A stretch of DNA of 64,000 nt from Aotearoamyces nothofagi (Eukaryota; Ascomycota; Leotiomycetes; Leotiales; Tympanidaceae), in the NCBI GenBank assembly GCA_015345905.1, contig JADDTR010000003.1:124001-188000 (forward strand), read 5' to 3'. A program made the position numbers and the translations under genes. Position 1 is the stretch's first letter, and every line of letters starts with the position of its first letter. Positions 44,433-54,096 of the stretch are shown piece after piece. The notes under the pieces were generated by a model, which did not search any database, was not told the origin of the DNA, and worked only from the letters and a program-made list of their open reading frames with translations.

Positions 44433-46069
44433 ATGTCTTCTATCAAGAGAGTCGCCGTAATAGGTGCCGGACCAGCCGGCGCCATCACTGTAGATGCTCT
44501 GGCCCAGGAGCAATCTTTCGATGTTATCAGAGTCTTTGAACGACGGGAGGAGGCGGGTGGCTGCTGGTCTGTCCCTTCCTCTTGTCTGTTTGGAAACTTA
44601 GTAATTCTAACTTTCTACCAGGCTTCAAGACCCCCCGTCACATGTACAGTTTTTACCGTCACTACCTAAGATAGCTGCTCGTACAGCAGATACTCACCTT
44701 ACACCCCCAGCAAAACTGCCTGCAACAACGCCAAAATCCACACAGTATCGGTTTTCGGATACATCAATTTATCCGCATCTGGAGACTAATATAGACGCTG
44801 GTGCTATGTCCTTCTCTCAAGAACCTATCCCTGGAATTCGCTCTGAAATCTCCATCCAGAGGCATGGGTCAGATACTCCATTCCGTCATTGGAGTGTGAT
44901 TCAAAAGTATATTGCTGGACTACTGGAGCGCAATGGATATGACACTTTGGTCAGCTATAATACGACTGTGGAACTCGTCCAAAAAACTCCTGGATCCAAC
45001 TCCTGGACTCTTACGTTGAGGAAACCGATACCTGGAAAAGACGAAGACTACTGGTGGACAGAAGAGTATGACGCAGTTATCGTCTCCTCAGGGCATTATA
45101 CTGTTCCATTTATACCATCCATTCCCGGCCTCAACGAGTTCGCAGAGAGAAATCCCGGTCACGTAATTCACAGCAAAGCATTTAGAGATCCAGAAAGCTA
45201 TCGTGGCAAGCGAATTGTGACTGTTGGAGCGAGTATATCCGGCCCGGATATTGCATTCGCTATTGCAGGCATTGCTGAAAACCCTCTTCACGCCGTCGTA
45301 AGGGGGAGATACCACCCCTATTTCTTTGACTATGCTTTTCAACACCCCCAAATCCTGAGAAGACCACCAATTGCTCGGTTTGAAAGCGAAAATGGAAAGA
45401 GGACAGTGGTGTTCGAAGATGGAACTTCAATTGACAATGTGGATCAAGTAATTTTTGGTACGGGCTATAGCTGGACACTGCCATTTCTCCCACAGGTCCC
45501 AGTGCGGAATAATAGAGTTCCCGGGTTATACCAGCATGTGTTCTGGAGAGAAGACCCAACCTTATGTTTTGTCGGTGCTGTAAGTTGCTATCTTCTCTAT
45601 AACTTCATACCTTTCGGTTAGGCTACCAGTAGATAGAAGACATGCCGCTATCTTCATTGTAGCAAAGCTAAGCTAACAAGCAATTCAATAGATCGCTGCT
45701 GGTTTTACTTTCAAGGTCTTTGAATGGCAAGCTGTTCTTGCGGCGAGATACCTTGCCGGCCGGATAAAGCTGCCCAGCATCTCCGCCCAAGTTGCGTGGG
45801 AGGAAGAACGTGTGGCCAAGAAAGGCGATGGGGTGTCTTTCACAGCGCTCTACCCCGACTTTGAAGAGTACTTTGAGGAAGTGAGGAAATTGGCCGGCGA
45901 ACCGCTCAAAGGCGGAGATGGAAAGATGATCGGAAGACCACTACCAAAGTTCGAAAAAGCATGGGTTGACAATTTTGAGGCTGCGCATGTAAAGAGAATT
46001 GAGATGTGGAAGGCTCATAATGCTAAGGCCCGTAAGGAGCTAGGATTAGAGGAGTCAAGTAAGATATGA
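44433..46069 (+). CDS. Flavin-containing monooxygenase (FMO family)
   Basis: Exons 44433-44566, 44622-45579 and 45692-46069 give 489 residues. FMOs use FAD and NADPH to oxygenate N, S or, in Baeyer-Villiger relatives, ketones. The FAD fold is VAVIGAGPAGA (7-17), the NADPH fold VGASISGPDIA, with the FMO-type linker PGHVIHSKAFRDPESYRGK between them; DQVIFGTGYSWTLPFL is the usual ATG-like motif. The first intron has an unusual GTCTGT donor, but it is the only choice that keeps phase and removes the downstream stop. The C-terminal exon (KLPSISAQVAWEEERV onward) matches fungal dimethylaniline-monooxygenase-type proteins. Start ATG 44433 gives MSSIKRVAVIG. It shares a divergent promoter with the b2-type dehydrogenase, suggesting co-regulation. 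Confidence 0.87.
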
Positions 46070-46531
46070 TGACGAAGATATGAAATGAAGTTGTCGTATA
46101 TTGACAAAATCATAACTGCCCCTGAAAAATCGCACCTTTTTGCACCTTAATTATATGTCAAGATTCATTGGCGTATAAATACATGATATATCTACACCTC
46201 GTATAATTAGATGCTAGGTGGTTTCATATTGTCCATCAGGTCTAAGGAGGCTAACCAAAATAAAGCAAATGTGGCATTGTCATATGGAGTATGGTCATAT
46301 AATCATGAACACATGTCAAATACAACGAAAGCATTAGAAACCAGCTTGTTCATATTTGGCACAATAGCAGCAAGCCGGCACGAAGCCGGTCGGACTCTGA
46401 GGCCGGAGCTCGACTCCTAAGAGCCAAGCCAAACAGTTGAAAAACTGCTTTATTGTGATCGTAGATGCAGTAAAGTACAGCCAGTATGCCCCTCATGACC
46501 CAATGGTATTACTCCTAAGCCCATGCTCTGT
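46070..46531. other. Intergenic between convergent FMO and rpl11 genes
   Basis: AT-rich. A segment with repeated AGCCGG/GGCCGG motifs (46371-46412) is the only structure noticed. No exon or tRNA. Confidence 0.45.
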
Positions 46532-47169
46532 TTACCTGACGATACCCTCGAAACGGTTCTTGAACCATTTGACAACCTCCTCACGTTTGATCTTGTGGCC
46601 AGGTCCGACCTTGGTCTTGGAACGGCGACGCTTGGCAACACGGTTACCAGGGCGGGTCATACAGCAGTAGAAGTCCATTCCGTAAATACCAATCGCCGGG
46701 TCGTACTTGATACCGAGATCGATGTGTTCGCTGATACCAAAACCGAAGTTACCGGTCTCAGAGAAGTTGCGCTTGCGGAGCTCATATTCCTTGACCTTCA
46801 ATCCACGCTCCAAGATTTCCTCTGCCTTTGGGCCACGAACGGTGACGTGGACGGAAATCTTCTCGTTACGACGGATACCGAAGGTACGGACGGTATATCG
46901 GGCCTTGCCTATAGTTATACGTCAATGATGTGCCTCGGAGCTTCAGATTTCGAACTGTTAACGTACTGTAGACGGGGGTTTGACCGCTCAGTTGTTCCAG
47001 CACCTTTGCGGCACGAGTAAGTCTGTCACCAGATTCGCCCACAGAGATATTGAGGACAAGTTTCTGGATGCGCAGCTCCTTCATGGGATTCTGGGTCTTC
47101 TCTGCGGATTCGGCCTATTGAAGTCCATTAGTAAAGTTTATATTTAATGATTTCAAGTATTCGTACCAT
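46532..47169 (-). CDS. rpl11: 60S ribosomal protein L11 (uL5)
   Basis: Exons 47167-47169, 46967-47114 and 46532-46908 give 175 residues. uL5 contacts 5S rRNA at the central protuberance. The protein is nearly invariant: [51 protein letters not shown] and the C-terminus [13 protein letters not shown]. The first exon consists of the ATG alone, followed directly by a 52-nt intron (GTACGA to CAATAG with TTACTAAT branch site). The second intron is 58 nt. Start choice is forced by phase, because the second exon has no ATG until Met11 and the family N-terminus precedes it. The gene is divergent to the Sm-B gene with 320 bp between start codons. Confidence 0.96.
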
Positions 47170-47489
47170 TTTGACGGTTGCTGACGAGATATTGTCGAAA
47201 TTGTCGTGGTCGTCGATATGAATTCGCGATTTCGAAAAGTTCGCGAGCGATGGTGCGTTAGAAACCCTAACCGATTTTTGGGTGGTGGGCGACGAATGCG
47301 CTAACCAAGCTAGGCTGACAGAATTGAGCTTTAGCTAGCAGAGCCGCATTGAACCCAGGATTCTCCATCATCACATCAAAATCACGTATCTAAGCTTGTA
47401 ACAGAGCTTAAGAGGTGAAATTGAAGTTGCACAACTTCAAACCTAATCTTTGAAACTAAGAGAAGTCGTTCACGCGCATCTCAATCATT
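47170..47489. promoter_or_regulatory. Divergent promoter of rpl11 and the Sm-B gene
   Basis: 320 bp between two start codons of highly expressed RNA/ribosome genes. AT-rich near the Sm-B side; no TATA box or known ribosomal-protein element was picked out with confidence. Confidence 0.4.
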
Positions 47490-48420
47490 ATGGCGAATAA
47501 GCAGGGAAAGATGGTAAGTTTTCAGCCATTGCGCATATTCGGTGAAAGCCCTTTGTTGACGGTATAGGCTGACTCTTATTACTCTCATAGGCCGGCCTCG
47601 TAAGTTTTAATTGCAGCGCGGTCCCTTACAGCTTGGTGTTTTATCTAGAGGCCATGGGCGAGGTGCTAACCGTCGATCTAGATCAACTACCGGATGAGGG
47701 TGACCATGAACGATGGACGACAGATGGTTGGTCAGATGTTAGCATTCGATAAGGTATATAACATATCCAAACACGGGGACTATTCGTGTACTGATGTATT
47801 CTATAGCACATGAACCTAGTTCTCGCGGATACCGAGGAATTTAGACGCGTCAAGCGCAAGGCAGCGAAATCCACAGCACCACCTGGCGCCAGTGGCTCAT
47901 CCGCACCTTTGGTCGAGTCGGAAGAGAAGCGTACATTGGGTCTTACGATTGTTCGGGGGGCTCATATCATCTCCCTCTCAGTCGAGTCTCCACCACCAGC
48001 CGACCCCTCTGCAAGACTAGGAACAAGTGCACCAGGTGGAGGCGCCGCAGCATTGGCCGCTGGCCCGGGCATCAGCAGGCCCGCAGGCCGTGGCCTTCCA
48101 GTTGGTTTGACTGTCAGTTTTATCCCATATATATCTGAATCATGCTAATACCGTCATAGGGACCCGCTGCTGGCATTGGCGGAGCACCACCAGGGCTCGG
48201 TGGCTTCCAGCCACCTCCTTTTGCTGGCAGAGGAGGTATGTCAATTACACCCAATACTGAATAAGCTAGATAGGCTAACATTTTTCTTTTAGGCGCTCCC
48301 CCAGGATTTCCTGGTGGGTTTCCTCCACAAGGTTTTGCTGGAGGACCACCTGGATTCCAGCCTCCACCGGGCTTTGCTCCCCCGGGATCAGGAGCCCCAG
48401 GATTTGGACGTGGAAGATAG
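47490..48420 (+). CDS. smb1: Small nuclear ribonucleoprotein Sm-B
   Basis: Six exons (47490-47513, 47591-47599, 47682-47753, 47807-48112, 48160-48235, 48293-48420) give 204 residues. Sm-B is one of seven Sm-ring proteins on U1, U2, U4 and U5 snRNAs. Sm motif 1 is INYRMRVTMNDGRQMVGQML followed by AFDKHMNLVLADTEEF, and Sm motif 2 is RTLGLTIVRGAHIISLSVE. The tail is a Gly/Pro-rich stretch with PPGF repeats and a final GRGR, typical of fungal Sm-B. Exon 2 is only 9 nt (encoding AGL) and is needed to complete MANKQGKMAGLINYR. Skipping it would keep the frame and delete three residues at the start of the Sm fold. Intron 4 has a GTCAGT donor; the others are standard. Confidence 0.95.
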
Positions 48421-48766
48421 GATTCAGTTACATAGTAATTCACTAGTCTAGAAGATCAAAAGGTGGGATGTTGTTCAATTTCAGATACGGCGTCATATGG
48501 GGAGTACAGGCCTTTACATACCAAAATAAGAATTGTAGCATAGAAAGCGCAACGCACCCTCACATCTAGAATGCAATGCTGTGACGCGAATCTAAATTAA
48601 ACCTGGAATCCTCAAACCTAACAACCCAAGAAAATCGCGCCCACGCAGTTGTCGTACACGTGACCGGAGCATATCGGCCAGTAGCTCATTTCCAAGCACG
48701 ACGACCTGCGCGAACATCAAAGCATCAGAGCTGCAACGCTGCAACGCTGCAACAACAACGCTCACA
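48421..48766. other. Intergenic, Sm-B 3' flank and mpc1 promoter
   Basis: No exon. A short triplication of GCTGCAAC (48729-48751) lies just before the mpc1 start codon. Confidence 0.45.
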
Positions 48767-49396
48767 ATGGCTGCCTTCTTCAAAGCGATCAACTCGAAAA
48801 TACGGGCAAACCCCACGGTCAGCTATGTCTGCTCTACACGTATGTTCCGTTCTGCCTCGCACAATGCCAGTTACAGTGGTGCAAGCTTGCTTGTTACTCA
48901 TTCATTAAACGGCTCTCATAAGCTGCGCACAGACGGCTAACATGACGGCTTGCACATCATAGATTTCTGGGGTCCAGTCTCAAACTTTGGTATCCCTATC
49001 GCAGCTGTGATAGACACACAGAAGGACCCTGAACTGTATGTCATCCTGCTTTACCCTAACTCTCCTCTCCAATCAAGAAGACATGACTAACACGATTTCC
49101 CCCGCAGCATCTCGGGCCAAATGACCAGTGCTCTGATCATCTACTCTGCAACATTCATGCGATACGCTCTTGCTGTGACGCCGGCCAATCCACTGTTGTT
49201 CGCATGCCACTTTGTCAATGAGGGTGCGCAGCTTACGCAAGGATATCGTTACTTGCAGTATTACAAGTGGGGAGGCAAGGAGGCGGCATTGAAGAAGAAG
49301 GCGGAGGGTGGTGTTGATGAAGTCAAGGGGCTTGCGAGTGAGGCAAAGGATAAGTTAGATGGATTGGCTGAGAAGGTGAAGAAGGAGTTGAAGTAG
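48767..49396 (+). CDS. mpc1: Mitochondrial pyruvate carrier subunit 1
   Basis: Exons 48767-48839, 48963-49035 and 49108-49396 give 144 residues. Mpc1 pairs with Mpc2/Mpc3 in the inner mitochondrial membrane to import pyruvate. The family signature is complete: [17 protein letters not shown], then [28 protein letters not shown], then [21 protein letters not shown]. The C-terminal 35 residues are a Lys/Glu-rich helical tail, longer than in yeast Mpc1 (130 residues) but common in filamentous fungi. Introns are 123 and 72 nt. Confidence 0.95.
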
Positions 49397-50753
49397 ACTG
49401 CATCGTCTCTGCGGGGGATCTCGTCATAGAATGGGTGGGATGGGATAGAGTGGAGATTGTGTCGTCTGATACCAGTGACATGAGCACATTGGTGAGCAGG
49501 AACGCATGATTTATTACCGTTCCTCGGAAGATAAAACATCGTCAAAAGAAAGCTGCGATAGCTTTGCTGCCATGGCATGTGGGGATGATTACGCAGCCAA
49601 AAATAGATAGATCTTTCATAAGCTTCTATCTGTATGTATAACTTAGCTTCTTTGTCTTTTAATCTCGTTTCATCATTCTCGTACCTCTGTGAGTTCGTCC
49701 AGCTGTTTATGGCAGCATCTCTATTCTGGTTATAAGGAGCTCCCAAAACAGTGCACTATAAAATCACTTGTCAACCCTTTTCCCTCCAACAGTTCTCCAG
49801 CTACTTCGAGACCAACTTTCTGAGCTCTCCGGCTTATCGGTCATGGAATGCAGCGTCTAGTACCAAAAACTTCGCACAAAAGTGACGGGATACTTGTTCG
49901 AGGTCTGAATAAACTCTAAATAAATCAGAAACCCTCCTTCTAGACATACCCTCCTTAGACTTACAACGACAATGACGGCAATCATTAGCATCTGAATAGC
50001 CTGCACTGTCTTGTAAAGGTACCGACCCTACTTATCGAGCTCTACATGCCTGCACGATAAGACTGTACGTTATTATTCCTTATGCCTGCAATAGCAACTC
50101 TAACCCCAACTACGATAGTGGCATTAGCGAGCCTCTAATCCCGTCAGCTCGCTCCTATCCCTTCTCCCTCCTTCCTTTTCCCAGCCTCGTCCATCGCCGA
50201 TACGGAGACTAGAAATAGCACGGCCTGACGAATATCATGGATTTCCCCTTCCTCTGGTGCCCGATTGCGGACCTGGCAAGGGGGAGGGAAACAATCCTGT
50301 TACCTCTTCCACTTCGAGTCAGATTGGGCCGGCGGCGAGGCGAGCTGAGAGGTTTGCGGTGATGATGATTGAAGTCTAGGATGGATTACATGCGCTTAAA
50401 AAAAACATGATAAAAAAAGAAGAAAAAAAGGAAAATAAAGGGAAAATAAAATCAGCAAAGACTCGCGCGATTTCTGCTCATGAGTTGGATATAAACTTGC
50501 TTATTCTTAAGCCGTACCGTACCATCTAATCATTACTTATTCATCTACACGCAATGCGCCATCAGTTCTCTCTTGTCTGTTGAGTAAAGTATGCTACTAT
50601 AATACACATGCCCCAATCGTACAAAAGTCTCTTACAAACAAACAAAAGTTAGTAGTCGCAGAAAGTGAGTGTCTTTATGTTCCCGTATGTCGTGTATCAT
50701 GATTGCATATATGCCAAAATTTTCTTCATACTCCAGGAGGCAGTACCCGGTTC
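49397..50753. other. 1.36-kb intergenic region between convergent mpc1 and MFS genes
   Basis: No supported gene. 49900-50240 contains exon-like but stop-interrupted sequence on the minus strand with no family I know. An A-rich tract (about 50395-50455) separates it from the MFS 3' flank. Confidence 0.45.
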
Positions 50754-52723
50754 CTAGGCCATGCCCATCTCAACTTTCTTTCCTTTGACGCTCTTCCACT
50801 CGATTACCAAGCTGCCAACAACCGATATGGCTGCCATAGCTGCGGATACAGTGAAGGCCGAAGTCAAGGCATTGTTATATGCGAGTGTCACGCCAGCAAG
50901 GAACTCCGATGGTATCAGTGTTTGGATATTCGTTGCACCAACTGACAGCACAATCGATGGGTCTATGCCTGGCACGTTGGCGGTGAGGCCAGAAACAAGC
51001 TTATTGGTGAAGATGTTCTGTCCCACGGAGACAAAGAGTGCACCACCTAGAGTCTGGAGAAAAATAAGTACCGAGGTTCCGACTGGAACATCAGAGATGT
51101 CGAGGACAGTCTGCACTGCCATTAGGGGCTGTTGCATGCCGAGACCAACGCCAATACCCGCGAGTGCTTGGTAACCAATCCATACTGATTGCGGCGTATC
51201 TGGCTTGAATGTGGTGATTAATCCGAAACCGACGGACATGATGATTGAGCTAGCAATCATCCATGGTGAATAATAACCTATGACTGTGACCCCGATGCCA
51301 GAAAGGATAGACACTAAAACCAATGCAAGCAAAAGGGGCAAACATCTAATGCCAGACTGAACAGCTGAGCTGCCACGAACGGCCTGGAACCAGATTGGAA
51401 GGTACTAGTCGAAAAAGTTAGTATAATTTCTAGTAATCGACATTTTAGGTATACTTACATAAATCACAATAAAAAAGGAAGCGCCAAGACAGAAGGAGAA
51501 TGCAGAGGCAGCCCAGATGCTCCGTTTCGAGACAATACGTATAGGAACGGTGGCATGATCCCCTTTGAAGAATTGGATTGTGATGAAGATGCCGATGAGG
51601 ATGACGAATAGTATAAAAAGGACGATGATTCTAGCATTTCCCCAGTGGTATTTCGACCCACCCCATTGAAGGGCCAAGAGCAAACAGACAATAGCCGGCA
51701 TGAAAAATAACGTGCCAAGAAGATCGAGTTGGCCTGCGCGCTCCTTCCATGTCAACTCGGCCACAGCAGCTCTCTCGGGTGCCTTGAAGAATATGGAAAT
51801 TACCACAATGGTGATTGCCCCTATGGGAAGGTTTATGTAGAAGCACCATCGCCACGTTGCCTTGTCTGTGAACACACCCCCGAGGAGAGGCCCGGCGACG
51901 GAAGCAATGCCGTACATGGCACCAATTATTCCGGTGTACATTGGACGTTGTCGTAGAGGCACCGAGTATGCAACAATAATCAGTGCACCAGAAAAGATGC
52001 CAGCGCACCCCAAACCAGCAACGGCGCGGCCCACGATCAATGCTGTGCTGCTAGGAGCAGTGGCACAAACAAGGGAGCCGATTTCAAAAAGGGCGATGGC
52101 AATAAGATAGACATACTTGATCGAGAAGAAGGTATAGCATTTCCCGAAAAGCAGTTGGAATGCAGAGGTGGTGAGAAGATATGCTAAAATTGTTGTCAGT
52201 GACTACAGTCCTTTATTGATTTCCATCTTTCTTTTTCTCTTCTCTTCTTTTCTTTTCTTTTGACTCACCACTTGCGTACCAGCCCACATCGTCTAGAGAA
52301 TTGAATTCGTTTGTAATCTTGGGGATGGCCGTGGCAATGATTGAATTGTCCTATACGACAGTTAGCTGCTGCGATTTGCATGAGTATACGGCATGGCAAA
52401 ACGAAGCTTTCACATACCAACGCTACCAAAAAGACGGAAAGACATAGAGCTAGACTGATAAGAGCCAATTTCACGCCTTTGGGATACTCGGTTCCTTCAT
52501 CGCTCGTATTGATTTTCTTGAGTTCTAGGGCAGCAGCTTCTTCGGCATCCAGGTGACGGTGAGGGTATTCGGCCTTCTCTGTGGAAGACGAGTGCTCCAG
52601 CCTTTGCTCGGGCGTTTTTTCAACATCATGCGGCGGATTCTCAGCACTTTCGTCCATGCTGGGCCTTGGACTGGCATTCAAGGTAGCAGACCTTGAATCA
52701 TCGGCCGGAATTGTAGGTTTCAT
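50754..52723 (-). CDS. MFS drug:H+ antiporter-type transporter (14-helix DHA2 type)
   Basis: Exons 52418-52723, 52269-52350, 51459-52183 and 50754-51404 give 587 residues. A 90-residue hydrophilic N-terminus precedes 14 predicted membrane helices. Motifs of the DHA2/TRI12-like group are present: helix 1 with [13 protein letters not shown], then [20 protein letters not shown] (split by an intron), [17 protein letters not shown], and motif [18 protein letters not shown] followed by [12 protein letters not shown]. Such plasma-membrane proteins export toxins, metabolites or drugs, or sometimes carry nutrients. Substrate is unknown. It lies 4.7 kb beyond the catabolic genes, with three housekeeping genes in between, so a link to them is only a suggestion. 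The C-terminus ([14 protein letters not shown]) is short and basic. Confidence 0.9.
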
Positions 52724-53009
52724 GGTGCCTCAGCACGCTCTGCGAGGAAGAGTGGATGTTTTGATGCTTTCAGTGTGGGCAGAGAAGAATGGAACGAAGG
52801 GAAATAAATATCTGCGAGCAGCACGTGGATGATATCTACCATTGAGCCATCTGACGCTAGGACGGGGGTCGGGGTACGTTAGAGTCCGGCGCTAGCTAGT
52901 TCAGGCGCTGGCCTGCTGTATGATTGGGCGAGAAGAGATGGCGGGAACGAGCTTATTGAGTGGGATCTGGGGGATGATGGGTGGATGCCTGATTTCTGAC
53001 GTCTGATGC

Positions 53010-53066
53010 CTGATGTGTGATGTGTGATGTGTGATGTGTGATGTGTGATGTGTGATGTGTGATGTC
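53010..53066. repeat. Heptamer array TGATGTG, 8 copies
   Basis: Near-perfect 7-bp repeat in the MFS gene upstream region, about 290-340 bp from its start codon. Confidence 0.92.
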
Positions 53067-53745
53067 TGGCCCCGTAAGGCACGGATACAAGGAGCGATGT
53101 CTGCCTCCGCAAGGCACGGCACTGGCTACGTAAGCCCGCAGGCAGGGCAGAGGGTAGTGAGTTTGCTGTGTTTGCTAGCCATCAGTTGCTGCCTGCCACC
53201 GTGGCTTGCCCTGGCCTGGCCTGGCCTGGCCTGGTCTGCCCGGGCTCGGTCGCGTCGTACAGACGAGACGCGAGAGACCCAGGTGAGACGAGACGCTCTT
53301 CTTCCGTCTTCCTGCTAGCCCGCCCGCCTTGCTTGCCGTCCAATCAACTCCGCCGCCCATGCCCATGCCCAAGCCCACGCTCTCGCCTGCTCACTGCCTC
53401 AGGTAAGCCCTGCAGCCGGACTTTGGCTTCCCACGTCTCAGTAAACTCCGTGAGGATTCGGAGTTACTGTACTGTACATTCCCGTCTCTGCAGCCTGCGA
53501 TCTGGCCTCTCCCATCTCCCATACTCCGTCCCTCCTCCGGTAGCACTTGTCGTATTCGGCTGCAGCTGTCGCCTTCATGGCAGGCGGCCACCCTGATGTG
53601 TTTCCCCAATCCAGTACTGTATTCTCTGGCCCGGCTTTGGCCACTAGCAAGGAACAGATCAGTCAATGTCCATTACACCGAGACAGTTGAGCCAGCCCAT
53701 CCTCTTCTCATCTACTGCAGCACTTCAAATGGAGGACTTGTACTG

Positions 53746-53770
53746 GTACAGTACAGTACAGTACAGTACA
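53746..53770. repeat. Pentamer array GTACA x5
   Basis: Perfect copies; equivalent to a chain of overlapping GTACAGTAC motifs. Confidence 0.9.
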
Positions 53771-54096
53771 TTCAAAGTCAACAGGAAAATGTCCATATTT
53801 CCTGCTATATTTAAGAATCCTAGCTAGAGTCGGGCCTGCTAGATTCCACGTGTCAATTAATGAGTGAACCGCTGCTTCGCAATTTAGCCCATTTCATCCA
53901 TTCTCCATTCTCCATCCTGGCTCCTGACGTGCTCCAAGATTTCCGATTCAAGGAAAAGGTCGGTCTGATCGGGATACATAGCATGAACATCCAGAGCATG
54001 ACTGTCGGCTCCTGTCTAATCCTCTCCTTTCTTCATCCATAGAAGCCAGCAGCTTCCATCACGACTCTACTTTTCCGATTCACACATCCAATTACC

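Larger units (their letters stand above)
52724..54096. other. 1.37-kb intergenic region, MFS promoter and ecm29 3' flank
   Basis: Tandem repeats at 53010-53066 and 53746-53770 and a GGCCT run near 53210-53236. No exon seen. Confidence 0.5.

Noticed and set aside
46371-46420. tRNA-like sequence (GAGCTCGACTCC near a possible arm)
   Set aside because: No intact A box or B box and no acceptor-stem pairing.
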